A stretch of DNA of 64,000 bases, from assembly GCA_965221135.1 (NCBI GenBank), contig CBDCRZ010000100.1, positions 1,212,066-1,276,065 on the forward strand, written 5' to 3'. A model generated the notes under the pieces. That model was given only the letters and a program-made list of their open reading frames with translations, did not search any database and had not been told where the DNA came from. Made by a program: the position numbers and the translations under genes. This document shows, piece after piece, positions 47,701 to 61,100 of this stretch; positions within the stretch are counted from its first letter, which is position 1, and the number at the start of each line of letters is the position of its first letter. The stretch is from Sansalvadorimonas sp965221135. GTDB lineage: Bacteria; Pseudomonadota; Gammaproteobacteria; Pseudomonadales; Endozoicomonadaceae.

Positions 47701-48111
47701 AAGGTGAAGGTCTCAGCATTACAAAACAGAGTGTTCCAGGCTGTTAAACATGCTTTGCCAAACCAAAATATTGTTATGGAAGTGAATATTGAAGGGTTCC
47801 CGGTTGATATTCTGGTGGGTAAAACCTTGTGTATAGAGGTCGATGGCCCCCATCATTATATTCAGGATGACACAATGGAAAACGATGAGCTTCTTCTTGC
47901 AAAAGAATCTGGAAAAAGAAGAGCGCGAGACCGTTTGATAGATCACATACTCAAAAGCCTGGGGTTTGAGGTGCTACGTATTTCCTATGTTGAGACTGAC
48001 TCGGTCGCAGGCCTTGGAACGTTTGTTGATCGGGTGATAAATGCAATGGACGAACAGGAAATGAGTAGCCAGTATGAAGGCCTGAGAGTGAATGACTTGC
48101 CAGCCTGGTAA
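44780..48111 (+). pseudogene. OPR-RAP protein, unit 4, 14 repeats, four indels
   Basis: N-domain, 14 repeats (~45455-47235), C-domain and RAP as in unit 2. The frame is broken by a 2-bp loss at ~45615 (GGGGGACCGCCGAC), a 1-bp gain at ~45730 (GAGCCCAGGTG), a 1-bp gain at ~45932 (GACCCACAGGG) and a 1-bp loss at ~46489 (CTGAGCAGGTG). The first frame ends at 45682. The RAP end is read from the frame opened at 46447. All four indels lie in the repeat tract and none in the unique ends. Confidence 0.7.
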
Positions 48112-48304
48112 CCTTTCTACCAGCCACCTGAACGCCACCATTTCAGGCAATGATTTTTCCTATCCGGTTATGCTTTTGGAGGATCATGGTCGGTATATGA
48201 GGCGGTTTGCTGATTGTGTATTCCCTTCTCTTTTTGGCCTGTGCCGTCTTGCCATATATCCCGCCATTGCCTTTACTGCACAGCCTCAACGAACGGGCAA
48301 TGGG

Positions 48305-51300
48305 ATGAGATTTACCGTGAATATTGGTGCTCACTTTTGCAGGAGAGAATTGTTTTTTATTTGGTTAATGCTACCGCTGTCAGGGGGCGTGATAGAGAAA
48401 TGCGCAGCAGCAGATAAAGATACAAAGAAAAGCTGGGCGGCAATTGTAAAGCCTTTACCTGCTTCCCTGTATCCCGGTCGTACCGGTGTCCGGCCACATG
48501 CCTCTCCTGTTCCTGAATCATCAATGCTTCAGTGGCCGCCTGTATTGACCACATCAAAGACCCATGCCGAAGCCCCTTCACGACAACAGGAATCGTCTGA
48601 GGCTACAGTTCGAACACATCCACAAAGAAGACCAGACAGAAAGAGACAATATTACCGCAACCCTTCCGCCGAGCGTTTCGATCAACAGATAGAAGCACTG
48701 GCAAACGAAGTGAATCGACTCAAAAAGCAACTTCACGGGCCACATCGGGAGAGCCATAAAACCGCGCTTTTAGATCTTGCATTCCAGATGACAGAAAGAG
48801 AGCCGCACCCGCTTCGAGCCAGTCCCAAAGCCCTTGCTCTTTTGGCAAATGCGTTTTCAAAATTAGCAAAATATCAAGAAGGCGCCACAGCCTTAGACTG
48901 GATAATGAAAGCCGTGATCCACCGCAGTCAAAAACAGCAGCTAACCAAACAGTGCGGATTTAACGCCCAAAACCTGGCCATGGTGCTCAATAGCCTGAGT
49001 CAGGTGGCCGGTGACAAAGCCGACACGACCCGGAAGGCGCTGGCCAAAGAAGTGGGGAGGCGTGCCCTTGCCGGAGACCTTAAGTGCTGGATAGCGCAAG
49101 ATCTGGCCATGGTGACCAGTGGCCTGAGGCAGGTGACGGGTGACGACGCCGACACGACCCGGAAGGCGCTGGCCAAAGAAGTGGGGAGGCGTGCCCTTGC
49201 CGGTGACCTTAAGTGCTGGATAGCCCAGTCTCTGGCCATGGTGACCAATGGCCTGAGGCAGGTGGCGGGGGACGACGCCGACACGACCCGGAAGGCGCTG
49301 GCCAAAGAAGTGGGGAGGCGTGCCCTTGCCGGAGACCTTAAGTGCTGGATAGCGCAACATCTGGCCATGGTGACCAATGGCCTGAGCCAGGTGACGGGGG
49401 ACGACGCCGACACGACCCGGAAGGCGCTGGCCAAAGAAGTAGGGAGGCGTGCCCTTGCCGGAGACCTTAAGTGCTGGATAGCGCAAGATCTGGCCATGGT
49501 GACCAATGGCCTGAGCCAGGTGACGGGGGACGACGCCGACACGACCCGGAAGGCGCTGGCCAAAGAGGTGGGAAGCCGTGATTTGACCGACACCAAAGAG
49601 TGGTCGGCCCAGCATCTGGCCATGGTGACCAATGGCCTGATCCAGGTGACGGGGGACGACGCCGACACGACCCGGAAGGCGCTGGCCAAAGAAGTGGGGA
49701 AACCGTGCCCTTGCCGGAGACCTTAAGTACTGGATAGCGCAACATCTGGCCATGGTGACCAATGGCCTGAGGCAGGTGGCGGGGGACGACGCCGACACGA
49801 CCCGGAAGGCGCTGGCCAAAGAGGTGGGAAGCCGTGATTTGACCGACACCAAAGAGTGGTCGGCCCAGCATCTGGCCATGGTGACCAATGGCCTGAATCA
49901 GGTAGCGGGTGACGACGCCGACACGACCCGGAAGGCGCTGGCCAAAGAAGTGGGGAGGCGTACCCTTGCCGGAGACCTTAAGTGCTGGATAGCGCAAGAT
50001 CTGGCCATGGTGACCAATGGCCTGAGCCAGGTGACGGGGGACGACGCCGACACGACCCGGAAGGCGCTGGCCAAAGAGGTGGGGAGCCGTGCCCTTGCCG
50101 GAGACCTTAAGTGCTGGATAGCGCAAGATCTGGCCATGGTGACCAATGGCCTGAGTCAGGTGGCGGGGGACGACACCGACACGACCCGGAAGGCGCTGGC
50201 CAAAGAGGTGGGGAGGCGTGATTTGACCGACACCAAAGAGTGGTCGGCCCAGCCTCTGGCCATGGTGACCAATGGCCTGAGCCCGGTGGCGGGGGACGAC
50301 GCCGACACGACCCGGAAGGCGCTGGCCAAAGAAGTGGGGAGGCGTGCCCTTGCCGGAGACCTTAAGTGCTGGATAGCGCAAGATCTGGCCATGGTGACCA
50401 ATGGCCTGAGCCAGGTAACGGGGGACGACGCCGACACGACCCGGAAGGCGCTGGCCAAAGAGGTGGGGAGGCGTGATTTGACCGACACCAAAGAGTGGTC
50501 GGCCCAGCATCTGGCCATGGTGGCCAGTGGGATGTCTCATTGCTCACACGTCATAGGGGAGGATGTTGTTCAAGCTTCGATTCAAGCCATTATGAACATA
50601 TCGCCGACTGAACAGGATATCATTATGGCCCTTGACGCTTTGTGCCGTTTATCTCTGTCAGACGACCAGCTGAAGCTTGGCTATTTCCTGGTTAAACGTC
50701 TTTGTGATATGACTGGTTTTATTGACACAGGCGACCCTCTACAGCATAGCGTCGGCGACTTCTTATGGAACCTGGCCGTTCTGGATTTATGTGCAAAACA
50801 AAATCCGCTCGTCAAGGATGATCCTGATACACCCCGTTTCGATATCTTTGTTAAGCCGCTAATGGATAGGGAAAATATCAGGGACCTTCTTTCACATCAC
50901 TGGCAAGACAGATTTGCATATATTTACTGGGCAGGCATTTCTAACTTGGAAATTGATGTGTCTCCTGCTCTTTCTGCTCCTGAAAAAAAGGTGAAGGTCT
51001 CAGCATTACAAAACAGAGTGTTCCAGGCTGTTAAACATGCTTTGCCAAACCAAAATATTGTTATGGAAGTGAATATTGAAGGGTTCCCAGTTGATATTCT
51101 GGTGGGTAAAACCTTGTGTATAGAGGTCGATGGCCCCCATCATTATATTCAGGATGACACAATGGAAAACGATGAGCTTCTTCTTGCAAAAGAATCTGGA
51201 AAAAGAAGAGCGCGAGACCCTTTGATAGATCACATACTCAAAGGCCTGGGGTTTGAGGTGCTACGTATTTCCTATGTTGAGACTGACTCGGTCGCAGGCC

Positions 51301-51398
51301 TTGGAACGTTTGTTGATCGGGTGATAAATGCAATGGACGAACAAGAAATGAGTAGCCAGTATGAAGGCCTGAGAGTGAATGACTTGCCAGCCTGGTAA
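48305..51398 (+). pseudogene. OPR-RAP protein, unit 5, 12 repeats, single frameshift
   Basis: 12 repeats, at ~48975-50520. A single 1-bp gain at ~49695 (GTGGGGAAACCGTGCCC for GTGGGGAGGCGTGCCC) ends the first frame at 49726 after six repeats; the remainder, including RAP, is open from 49752 to 51398. Correcting this one base restores a full-length protein of about the size of unit 2. The first half consists almost wholly of the ALAGDLKCWIA repeat type. Asp replaces Gly in the C-domain 'DTGDPLQ'. Confidence 0.72.
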
Positions 51399-51591
51399 CC
51401 TTTCTACCAACCACCTGAACGCCACCATTTCAGGCAATGATTTTTCCTGTCCGGTTATGCTTTTGGAGGATCATGGTCGGTATATGAGGCGGTTTGCTGA
51501 TTGTGTATTCCCTTCTCTTTTTGGCCTGTGCCGTCTTGCCATATATCCCGCCATTGCCTTTACTGCACAGCCTCAACGAACGGGCAACAGG

Positions 51592-54500
51592 ATGAGATTG
51601 ACCGTGAATATTGGTGCTCACTTTTGCGGGAGAGAATTGTTTTTTATTTGGTTAATGCTACCGCTGTCAGGGGGCGTGATAGAGAAATGCGCAGCAGCAG
51701 ATAAAGATACAAAGAAAAGCTGGGCGGCAATTGTAAAGCCTTTACCTGCTTCCCTGTATCCCGGTCGTACCGGTGTCCGGCCACATGCCTCTCCTGTTCC
51801 TGAATCATCAATGCTTCAGTGGCCGCCTGTATTGACCACATCAAAGACCCATGCCGAAGTCCCTTCACGACAACAGGAATCGTCTGAGGCTACAGTTCGA
51901 ACACATCCAAAAAGAAGACCAGACAGAAAGAGACAATATTACCGCAACCCTTCCGCCGAGCGTTTCGATCAACAGATAGAAGCACTGGCAAACGAAGTGA
52001 ATCGACTCAAAAAGCAACTTCACGGGCCACATCGGGAGAGCCATAAAACCGCGCTTTTAGATCTTGCATTCCAGATGACAGAAAGAGAGCCGCACCCGCT
52101 TCGAGCCAGTCCCAAAGCCCTTGCTCTTTTGGCAAATGCGTTTTCAAAATTAGCAAAATATCAAGAAGGCGCCACAGCGTTAGACTGGATAATGAAAGCC
52201 GTGATCCACCGCAGTCAAAAACAGCAGCTAACCAAACAGTGCGGATTTAAAGCCCAAACGCTGGCCATGGTGCTCAATAGCCTGAGTCAGGTCGCCGGTG
52301 ACAAAGCCGACACGACCCGGAAGGCGCTGGCCAAAGAGGTGGGAAGCCGTGATTTGACCGACACCAAAGAGTGGTCGGCCCAGCCTCTGGCCATGGTGAC
52401 CAATGGCCTGAGCCAGGTGGCGGGGGACGACGCCGACACGACCCGGAAGGCGCTGGCCAAAGAAGTGGGGAGGCGTGCCCTTGCCGGAGACCTTAAGTGC
52501 TGGATAGCGCAAGAGCTGGCCATGGTGACCAATGGCCTGAGCCAGGTGACGGGGGACGACGCCGACACGACCCGGAAGGCGCTGGCCAAAGAGGTGGGAA
52601 GCCGTGATTTGACCGACACCAAAGAGTGGTCGGCCCAGCCTCTGGCCATGGTGACCAATGGCCTGAGTCAGGTGGCGGGGGACGACGCCGACACGACCCG
52701 GAAGGCGCTGGCCAAAGAGGTGGGAAGCCGTGATTTGACCAACACCAAAGAGTGGTCGGCCCAGCCTCTGGCCATGGTGACCAATGGCCTGAGCCAGGTG
52801 ACGGGGGACGACGCCGACACGACCCGGAAGGCGCTGGCCAAAGAGGTGGGGAGGCGTGATTTGACTGAGACCTTAAGAGTGGTCGGCCCAGCCTCTGGCC
52901 ATGGTGACCAATGGCCTGAGGCAGGTGGCGGGGGACGACGCCGACACGACCCGGAAGGCGCTGGCCAAAGAAGTGGGGAGGCGTGCCCTTGCCGGAGACC
53001 TTAAGTGCTGGATAGCGCAACATCTGGCCATGGTGACCAATGGCCTGAGCCAGGTGACGGGGGACGACGCCGACACGACCCGGAAGGCGCTGGCCAAAGA
53101 GGTGGGGAGGCGTGATTTGACCGACACCAAAGAGTGGTCGGCCCAGCCTCTGGCCATGGTGACCAATGGCCTGAGCCAGGTGACGGGGGACGACGCCGAC
53201 ACGACCCGGAAGGCGCTGGCCAAAGAAGTGGGGAGGCGTGCCCTTGCCGGAGACCTTAAGTGCTGGATAGCGCAAGATCTGGCCATGGTGACCAATGGCC
53301 TGAGCCAGGTGACGGGGGACGACGCCGACACGACCCGGAAGGCGCTGGCCAAAGAGGTGGGGAGGCGTGCCCTTGCCGGAGACCTTAAGTGCTGGATAGC
53401 GCAACATCTGGCCATGGTGACCAATGGCCTGAGGCAGGTGGCGGGGGACGACGCCGACACGACCCGGAAGGCGCTGGCCAAAGAGGTGGGAAGCCGTGAT
53501 TTGACCGACACCAAAGAGTGGTCGGCCCAGCATCTGGCCATGGTGACCAATGGCCTGAGCCAGGTGGCGGGGGACGACGCCGACACGACCCGGAAGGCGC
53601 TGGCCAAAGAGGTGGGGAGGCGTGCCCTCGGCCCAGCCGGAGAGTGCTGGATAGCGCAAGAGCTGGCCATGGTGACCAATGGCCTGAGTCAGGTGGCGGG
53701 GGACGACGCCGACACGACCCGGAAGGCGCTGGCCAAAGAGGTGGGGAGGCGTGATTTGACTCGACACCAAAGAGTGGTCGGCCCAGGCTCTGGCCATGGT
53801 GGCCAGTGGGATGTCTCATTGCTCACACGTCATAGGGGAGGATGTTGTTCAAGCTTCGATTCAAGCCATTATGAACATATCGCCGACTGAACAGGATATC
53901 ATTATGGCCCTTGACGCTTTGTGCCGTTTATCTCTGTCAGACGACCAGCTGAAGCTTGGCTATTTCCTGGTTAAACGTCTTTGTGATATGACTGGTTTTA
54001 TTGACACAGGCGGCCCTCTACAGCATAACGTCGGCGACTTCTTATGGAACCTGGCCGTTCTGGATTTATGTGCAAAACAAAATCCGCTCGTCAAGGATGA
54101 TCCTGATACACCCCGTTTCGATATCTTTGTTAAGCCGCTAATGGATAGGGAAAATATCAGGGACCTTCTTTCACATCACTGGCAAGACAGATTTGCATAT
54201 ATTTACTGGGCAGGCATTTCTAACTTGGAAATTGATGTGTCTCCTGCTCTTTCTGCTCCTGAAAAAAAGGTGAAAGTCTCAGCATTACAAAACAGAGTGT
54301 TCCAGGCTGTTAAAAATGCTTTGCCAAACCAAAATATTGTTATGGAAGTGAATATTGAAGGGTTCCCAGTTGATATTCTGGTGGGTAAAACCTTGTGTAT
54401 AGAGGTCGATGGCCCCCATCATTATATTCAGGATGACACAATGGAAAACGATGAGCTTCTTCTTGCAAAAGAATCTGGAAAAAGAAGAGCGCGAGACCCT

Positions 54501-54677
54501 TTGATAGATCACATACTCAAAGGCCTGGGGTTTGAGGTGCTACGTATTTCCTATGTTGAGACTGACTCGGTCGCAGGCCTTGGAACGTTTGTTGATCGGG
54601 TGATAAATGCAATGGACGAACAAGAAATGAGTAGCCAGTATGAAGGCCTGAGAGTGAATGACTTGCCAGCCTGGTAA
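51592..54677 (+). pseudogene. OPR-RAP protein, unit 6, 12 repeats, two frame breaks
   Basis: 12 repeats, at ~52262-53800. At 52863-52880 the junction reads GACTGAGACCTTAAGAGTGG, a blend of the two repeat-junction types, which shifts the frame. A second blended but in-frame junction is at ~53630 (GGCCCAGCCGGAGAGTGC). A 1-bp gain at ~53762 (GACTCGACACC) shifts the frame again just before the C-domain. The C-domain plus RAP is open from 53796. This unit has MRLTVN instead of MRFTVN at its start. Confidence 0.7.
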
Positions 54678-54870
54678 CCTTTCTACCAACCACCTGAACG
54701 CCACCATTTCAGGCAATGATTTTTCCTGTCCGGTTATGCTTTTGGAGGATCATGGTCGGTATATGAGGCGGTTTGCTGATTGTGTATTCCCTTCTCTTTT
54801 TGGCCTGTGCCGTCTTGCCATATATCCCGCCATTGCCTTTACTGCACAGCCTCAACGAACGGGCAAGAGG

Positions 54871-57800
54871 ATGAGATTTACCGTGAATATTGGTGCTCAC
54901 TTTTGCAGGAGAGAATTGTTTTTTATTTGGTTAATGCTACCGCTGTCAGGGGGCGTGATAGAGAAATGCGCAGCAGCAGATAAAGATACAAAGAAAAGCT
55001 GGGCGGCAATTGTAAAGCCTTTACCTGCTTCCCTGTATCCCGGTCGTACCGGTGTCCGGCCACATGCCTCTCCTGTTCCTGAATCATCAATGCTTCAGTG
55101 GCCGCCTGTATTGACCACATCAAAGACCCATGCCGAAGTCCCTTCACGACAACAGGAATCGTCTGAGGCTACAGTTCGAACACATCCAAAAAGAAGACCA
55201 GACAGAAAGAGACAATATTACCGCAACCCTTCCGCCGAGCGTTTCGATCAACAGATAGAAGCACTGGCAAACGAAGTGAATCGACTCAAAAAGCAACTTC
55301 ACGGGCCACATCGGGAGAGCCATAAAACCGCGCTTTTAGATCTTGCATTCCAGATGACAGAAAGAGAGCCGCACCCGCTTCGAGCCAGTCCCAAAGCCCT
55401 TGCTCTTTTGGCAAATGCGTTTTCAAAATTAGCAAAATATCAAGAAGGCGCCACAGCGTTAGACTGGATAATGAAAGCCGTGATCCACCGCAGTCAAAAA
55501 CAGCAGCTAACCAAACAGTGCGGATTTAAAGCCCAAACGCTGGCCATGGTGCTCAATAGCCTGAGTCAGGTGGCGGGTGACAAAGCCGACACGACCCGGA
55601 AGGCGCTGGCCAAAGAGGTGGGAGCCGTGATTTGGACACCAAAGAGGCAGCCTCTGGCCATGACCAATGGCCTGAGCCCGGTGACGGGGGACGACGCCGA
55701 CACGACCCGGAAGGCACTGGCCAAAGAGGTGGGGAGGCGTGATTTGACTGCCAGGGAGTGGTCGGCCCAGCCTCTGGCCATGGTGACCAATGGCCTGAGT
55801 CAGGTGGCGGGGGTGACGCCGGCACGACCCGGAAGGACTGGCCAAAGAAGTGTGCCCTTGCCGGAGACCTTAAGTGCTGGATAGCGCAAGATCTGGCCAT
55901 GGTGACCAATGGCCTGAGGCAGGTGGAGGGGGACGACGCCGACACGACCCGGAAGGCGCTGGCCAAAGAGGTGGGGAGGCGTGCCCTTGCCGGAGACCTT
56001 AAGTGCTGGATAGCGCAAGATCTGGCCATGGTGACCAATGGCCTGAGGCAGGTGGAGGGGGACGACGCCGACACGACCCGGAAGGCGCTGGCCAAAGAAG
56101 TGGGGAGGCGTGCCCTTGCCGGAGACCTTAAGTGCTGGATAGCGCAAGATCTGGCCATGGTGACCAATGGCCTGAGCCAGGTGACGGGGGACGACGCCGA
56201 CACGACCCGGAAGGCGCTGGCCAAAGAGGTGGGAAGCCGTGATTTGACCGACACCAAAGAGTGGTCGGCCCAGCATCTGGCCATGGTGACCAATGGCCTG
56301 AGCCAGGTGACGGGGGACGACGCCGACACGACCCGGAAGGCGCTGGCCAAAGAGGTGGGGAGGCGTGCCCTTGCCGGAGACCTTAAGTGCTGGATAGCGC
56401 AAGATCTGGCCATGGTGACCAATGGCCTGAGCCAGGTGACGGGGGACGACGCCGACACGACCCGGAAGGCGCTGGCCAAAGAGGTGGGAAGCCGTGATTT
56501 GACGACACCAGAGTGGTCGGCCCAGCATCTGGCCATGGTGACCAATGGCCTGAGCCAGGTGACGGGGGACGACGCCGACACGACCCGGAAGGCGCTGGCC
56601 AAAGAAGTGGGGAGGCGTGCCCTTGCCGGAGACCTTAAGTGCTGGATAGCGCAAGATCTGGCCATGGTGACCAATGGCCTGAGCCAGGTGACGGGGGACG
56701 ACGCCGACACGACCCGGAAGGCGCTGGCCAAAGAGGTGGGGAGGCGTGCCCTTGCCGGAGACCTTAAGTGCTGGATAGCGCAAGATCTGGCCATGGTGAC
56801 CAATGGCCTGAGGCAGGTGGCGGGGGACGACGCCGACACGACCCGGAAGGCGCTGGCCAAAGAAGTGGGGAGGCGTGCCCTTGCCGGAGACCTTAAGTGC
56901 TGGATAGCGCAACATCTGGCCATGGTGACCAATGGCCTGAGCCAGGTGGCGGGGGACGACGCCGACACGACCCGGAAGGCGCTGGCCAAAGAGGTGGGGA
57001 GGCGTGATTTGACCGACACCAAAGAGTGGTCGGCCCAGCATCTGGCCATGGTGGCCAGTGGGATGTCTCATTGCTCACACGTCATAGGGGAGGATGTTGT
57101 TCAAGCTTCGATTCAAGCCATTATGAACATATCGCCGACTGAACAGGATATCATTATGGCCCTTGACGCTTTGTGCCGTTTATCTCTGTCAGACGACCAG
57201 CTGAAGCTTGGCTATTTCCTGGTTAAACGTCTTTGTGATATGACTGGTTTTATTGACACAGGCGGCCCTCTACAGCATAACGTCGGCGACTTCTTATGGA
57301 ACCTGGCCGTTCTGGATTTATGTGCAAAACAAAATCCGCTCGTCAAGGATGATCCTGATACACCCCGTTTCGATATCTTTGTTAAGCCGCTAATGGATAG
57401 GGAAAATATCAGGGACCTTCTTTCACATCACTGGCAAGACAGATTTGCATATATTTACTGGGCAGGCATTTCTAACTTGGAAATTGATGTGTCTCCTGCT
57501 CTTTCTGCTCCTGAAAAAAAGGTGAAAGTCTCAGCATTACAAAACAGAGTGTTCCAGGCTGTTAAAATGCTTTGCCAAACCAAAATATTGTTATGGAAGT
57601 GAATATTGAAGGGTTCCCAGTTGATATTCTGGTGGGTAAAACCTTGTGTATAGAGGTCGATGGCCCCCATCATTATATTCAGGATGAGACAATGGAAAAC
57701 GATGAGCTTCTTCTTGCAAAAGAATCTGGAAAAAGAAGAGCGCGAGACCGTTTGATAGATCACATACTCAAAGGCCTGGGGTTTGAGGTGCTACGTATTT

Positions 57801-57928
57801 CCTATGTTGAGACTGACTCGGTCGCAGGCCTTGGAACGTTTGTTGATCGGGTGATAAATGCAATGGACGAACAAGAAATGAGTCGCCAGTATGAAGGCCT
57901 GAGAGTGAATGACTTGCCAGCCTGGTAA
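54871..57928 (+). pseudogene. OPR-RAP protein, unit 7, 12 repeats, several indels
   Basis: 12 repeats, at ~55545-57050. Clustered small losses lie at ~55620-55670 and ~55808-55850. A 3-bp loss at ~56503 is in frame (LTTPEWSA). A 1-bp loss in an A run at ~57563 (GTTAAAATGC for GTTAAAAATGC) breaks the frame just before the RAP domain, leaving RAP on a 118-codon frame from 57572. The second half of the repeat tract is long and clean. RAP residues FPVDIL, CIEVDGPHHY and LGFEVLRISY are intact. Confidence 0.7.
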
Positions 57929-58121
57929 CCTTTCTACCAACCACCTGAACGCCACCATTTCAGGCAATGATTTTTCCTGTCCGGTTATGCTTTTGGAGGA
58001 TCATGGTCGGTATATGAGGCGGTTTGCTGATTGTGTATTCCCTTCTCTTTTTGGCCTGTGCCGTCTTGCCATATATCCCGCCATTGCCTTTACTGCACAG
58101 CCTCAACGAACGGGCAAGAGG

Positions 58122-61100
58122 ATGAGATTTACCGTGAATATTGGTGCTCACTTTTGCGGGAGAGAATTGTTTTTTATTTGGTTAATGCTACCGCTGTCAG
58201 GGGGCGTGATAGAGAAATGCGCAGCAGCAGATAAAGATACAAAGAAAAGCTGGGCGGCAATTGTAAAGCCTTTACCTGCTTCCCTGTATCCCGGTCGTAC
58301 CTGTGTCCGGCCACATGCCTCTCCTGTTCCTGAATCATCAATGCTTCAGTGGCCGCCTGTATTGACCACATCAAAGACCCATGCCGAAGTCCCTTCACGA
58401 CAACAGGAATCGTCTGAGGCTACAGTTCGAACACATCCAAAAAGAAGACCAGACAGAAAGAGACAATATTACCGCAACCCTTCCGCCGAGCGTTTCGATC
58501 AACAGATAGAAGCACTGGCAAACGAAGTGAATCGACTCAAAAAGCAACTTCACGGGCCACATCGGGAGAGCCATAAAACCGCGCTTTTAGATCTTGCATT
58601 CCAGATGACAGAAAGAGAGCCGCACCCGCTTCGAGCCAGTCCCAAAGCCCTTGCTCTTTTGGCAAATGCGTTTTCAAAATTAGCAAAATATCAAGAAGGC
58701 GCCACAGCGTTAGACTGGATAATGAAAGCCGTGATCCACCGCAGTCAAAAACAGCAGCTAACCAAACAGTGCGGATTTAAAGCCCAAACGCTGGCCATGG
58801 TGCTCAATAGCCTGAGTCAGGTGGCGGGTGACAAAGCCGACACGACCCGGAAGGCGCTGGCCAAAGAGGTGGGGAGGCGTGCCCTTGCCGGAGACCTTAA
58901 GTGCTGGATAGCGCAAGATCTGGCCATGGTGACCAATGGCCTGAGTCAGGTGGCGGGTGACGACGCCGACACGACCCGGAAGGCGCTGGCCAAAGAGGTG
59001 GGAAGCCGTGATTTGACTGACACCAAAGAGTGGTCGGCCCAGCATCTGGCCATGGTGACCAATGGCCTGAGTCAGGTGGCGGGGGACGACGCCGCATGAC
59101 CCGGAAGGCGCTGGCCAAAGAAGTGGGGAGGCGTGCCCTTGCCGGAGACCAGGGAGTGCTGGATAGCGCAAGTCTCTGGCCATGGTGACCAATGGCCTGA
59201 GCCAGGTGGCGGGGGACGACGCCGACACGACCCGGAAGGCGCTGGCCAAAGAGGTGGGAAACCGTGATCTGACCGACACCAAAGAGTGGTCGCCCAGCCT
59301 CTGGCCATGGTGACCAATGGCCTGAGACCTTGACGACGCCGACACGACCCGGAAGGCGCTGGCCAAAGAGGTGGGGAGGCGTGATTTGCGACCCCAGGGA
59401 GTGGTCGGCCCAGCATCTGGCCATGGTGACCAATGGCCTGAGCCAGGTGGAGGGGTGACGACGCCGACACGACCCGGAAGGCGCTGGCCAAAGAGGTGGG
59501 GAGGCGTGATTTGACCGGACACCTTAAGAGTGGTCGGCCCAGCATCTGGCCATGGTGACCAATGGCCTGAGCCAGGTGAGGTGGACGGGGGACGACGCCG
59601 ACACGACCCGGAAGGCGCTGGCCAAAGAAGTGGGGAGGCGTGCCCTTGCCGGAGACCTTAAGTGCTGGATAGCGCAAGATCTGGCCATGGTGACCAATGG
59701 CCTGAGTCAGGTGGCGGGGGACGACGCCGACACGACCCGGAAGGCGCTGGCCAAAGAGGAGGGGAGGCGTGATTTGACTGCCCCCAGGGAGTGGTCGGCC
59801 CAGTCTCTGGCCATGGTGACCAATGGCCTGAGCCAGGTGACGGGGGACGACTCCGACACGACCCGGAAGGCGCTGGCCAAAGAGGTGGGAAGCCGTGATT
59901 TGACCGACACCAAAGAGTGGTCGGCCCAGCATCTGGCCATGGTGACCAATGGCCTGAGTCAGGTGGCGGGGGACGACGCCGACACGACCCGGAAGGCGCT
60001 GGCCAAAGAGGTGGGAATCCGTGATTTGACCAACACCAAAGAGTGGTCAGCTCAGCATCTGGCCATGGTGACCAATGGCCTGAGTCAGGTGGCGGGGGAC
60101 GACGCCGACACGACCCGGAAGGCGCTGGCCAAAGAGGTGGGGAGGCGTGATTTGACTGGCCCCAGGGAGTGGTCGGCCCAGTCTCTGACCATGGTGACCA
60201 ATGGCCTGAGGCAGGTGACGGGGGACGACGCCGACACGACCCGGAAGGCGCTGGCCAAAGAGGTGGGAAGCCGTGATTTGACCGACACCAAAGAGTGGTC
60301 GGCCCAGCATCTGGCCATGGTGACCAATGGCCTGAGCCAGGTGACGGGGGACGACGCCGACACGACCCGGAAGGCGCTGGCCAAAGAGGTGGGAAGCCGT
60401 GATTTGACCAACACCAAAGAGTGGTCAGCTCAGCATCTGGCCATGGTGACCAATGGCCTGAGCCAGGTGATGGGGGACGACGCCGACACGACCCGGAAGG
60501 CGCTGGCCAAAGAGGTGGGAAGCCGTGATTTGACCGACACCAAAGAGTGGTCGGCCCAGTCTCTGGCCATGGTGGCCAGTGGGATGTCTCATTGCTCACA
60601 CGTCATAGGGGAGGATGTTGTTCAAGCTTCGATTCAAGCCATTATGAACATATCGCCGACTGAACAGGATATCATTATGGCCCTTGACGCTTTGTGCCGT
60701 TTATCTCTGTCAGACGACCAGCTGAAGCTTGGCTATTTCCTGGTTAAACGTCTTTGTGATATGACTGGTTTTATTGACACAGGCGGCCCTCTACAGCATA
60801 GCGTCGGCGACTTCTTATGGAACCTGGCCGTTCTGGATTTATGTGCAAAACAAAATCCGCTCGTCAAGGATGATCCTGATACACCCCGTTTCGATATCTT
60901 TGTTAAGCCGCTAATGGATAGGGAAAATATCAGGGACCTTCTTTCACATCACTGGCAAGACAGATTTGCATATATTTACTGGGCAGGCATTTCTAACTTG
61001 GAAATTGATGTGTCTCCTGCTCTTTCTGCTCCTGAAAAAAAGGTGAAGGTCTCAGCATTACAAAACAGAGTGTTCCAGGCTGTTAAAAATGCTTTGCCAA

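Noticed and set aside
33455..60575. TALE, PPR, ankyrin or HEAT repeats
   Set aside because: Length 42-43 and the L-A-x2-x-N-x-L core plus a RAP domain fit OPR/FASTK repeats better. TALE repeats are 33-35 with LTPxQVVAIAS, PPR are 35 with a different pattern, ankyrin are 33 with G-TPLH.
33438..60599. Long antisense reading frames across the OPR repeats (up to ~530 codons, several per unit)
   Set aside because: They arise because the repeat lengths, 126 and 129 bp, are multiples of three, so any frame without a stop in one unit stays open. Their products are low-complexity (HHGQMLGRPLFGVG, SLASAFRVVSASSP) and break where the repeats end.
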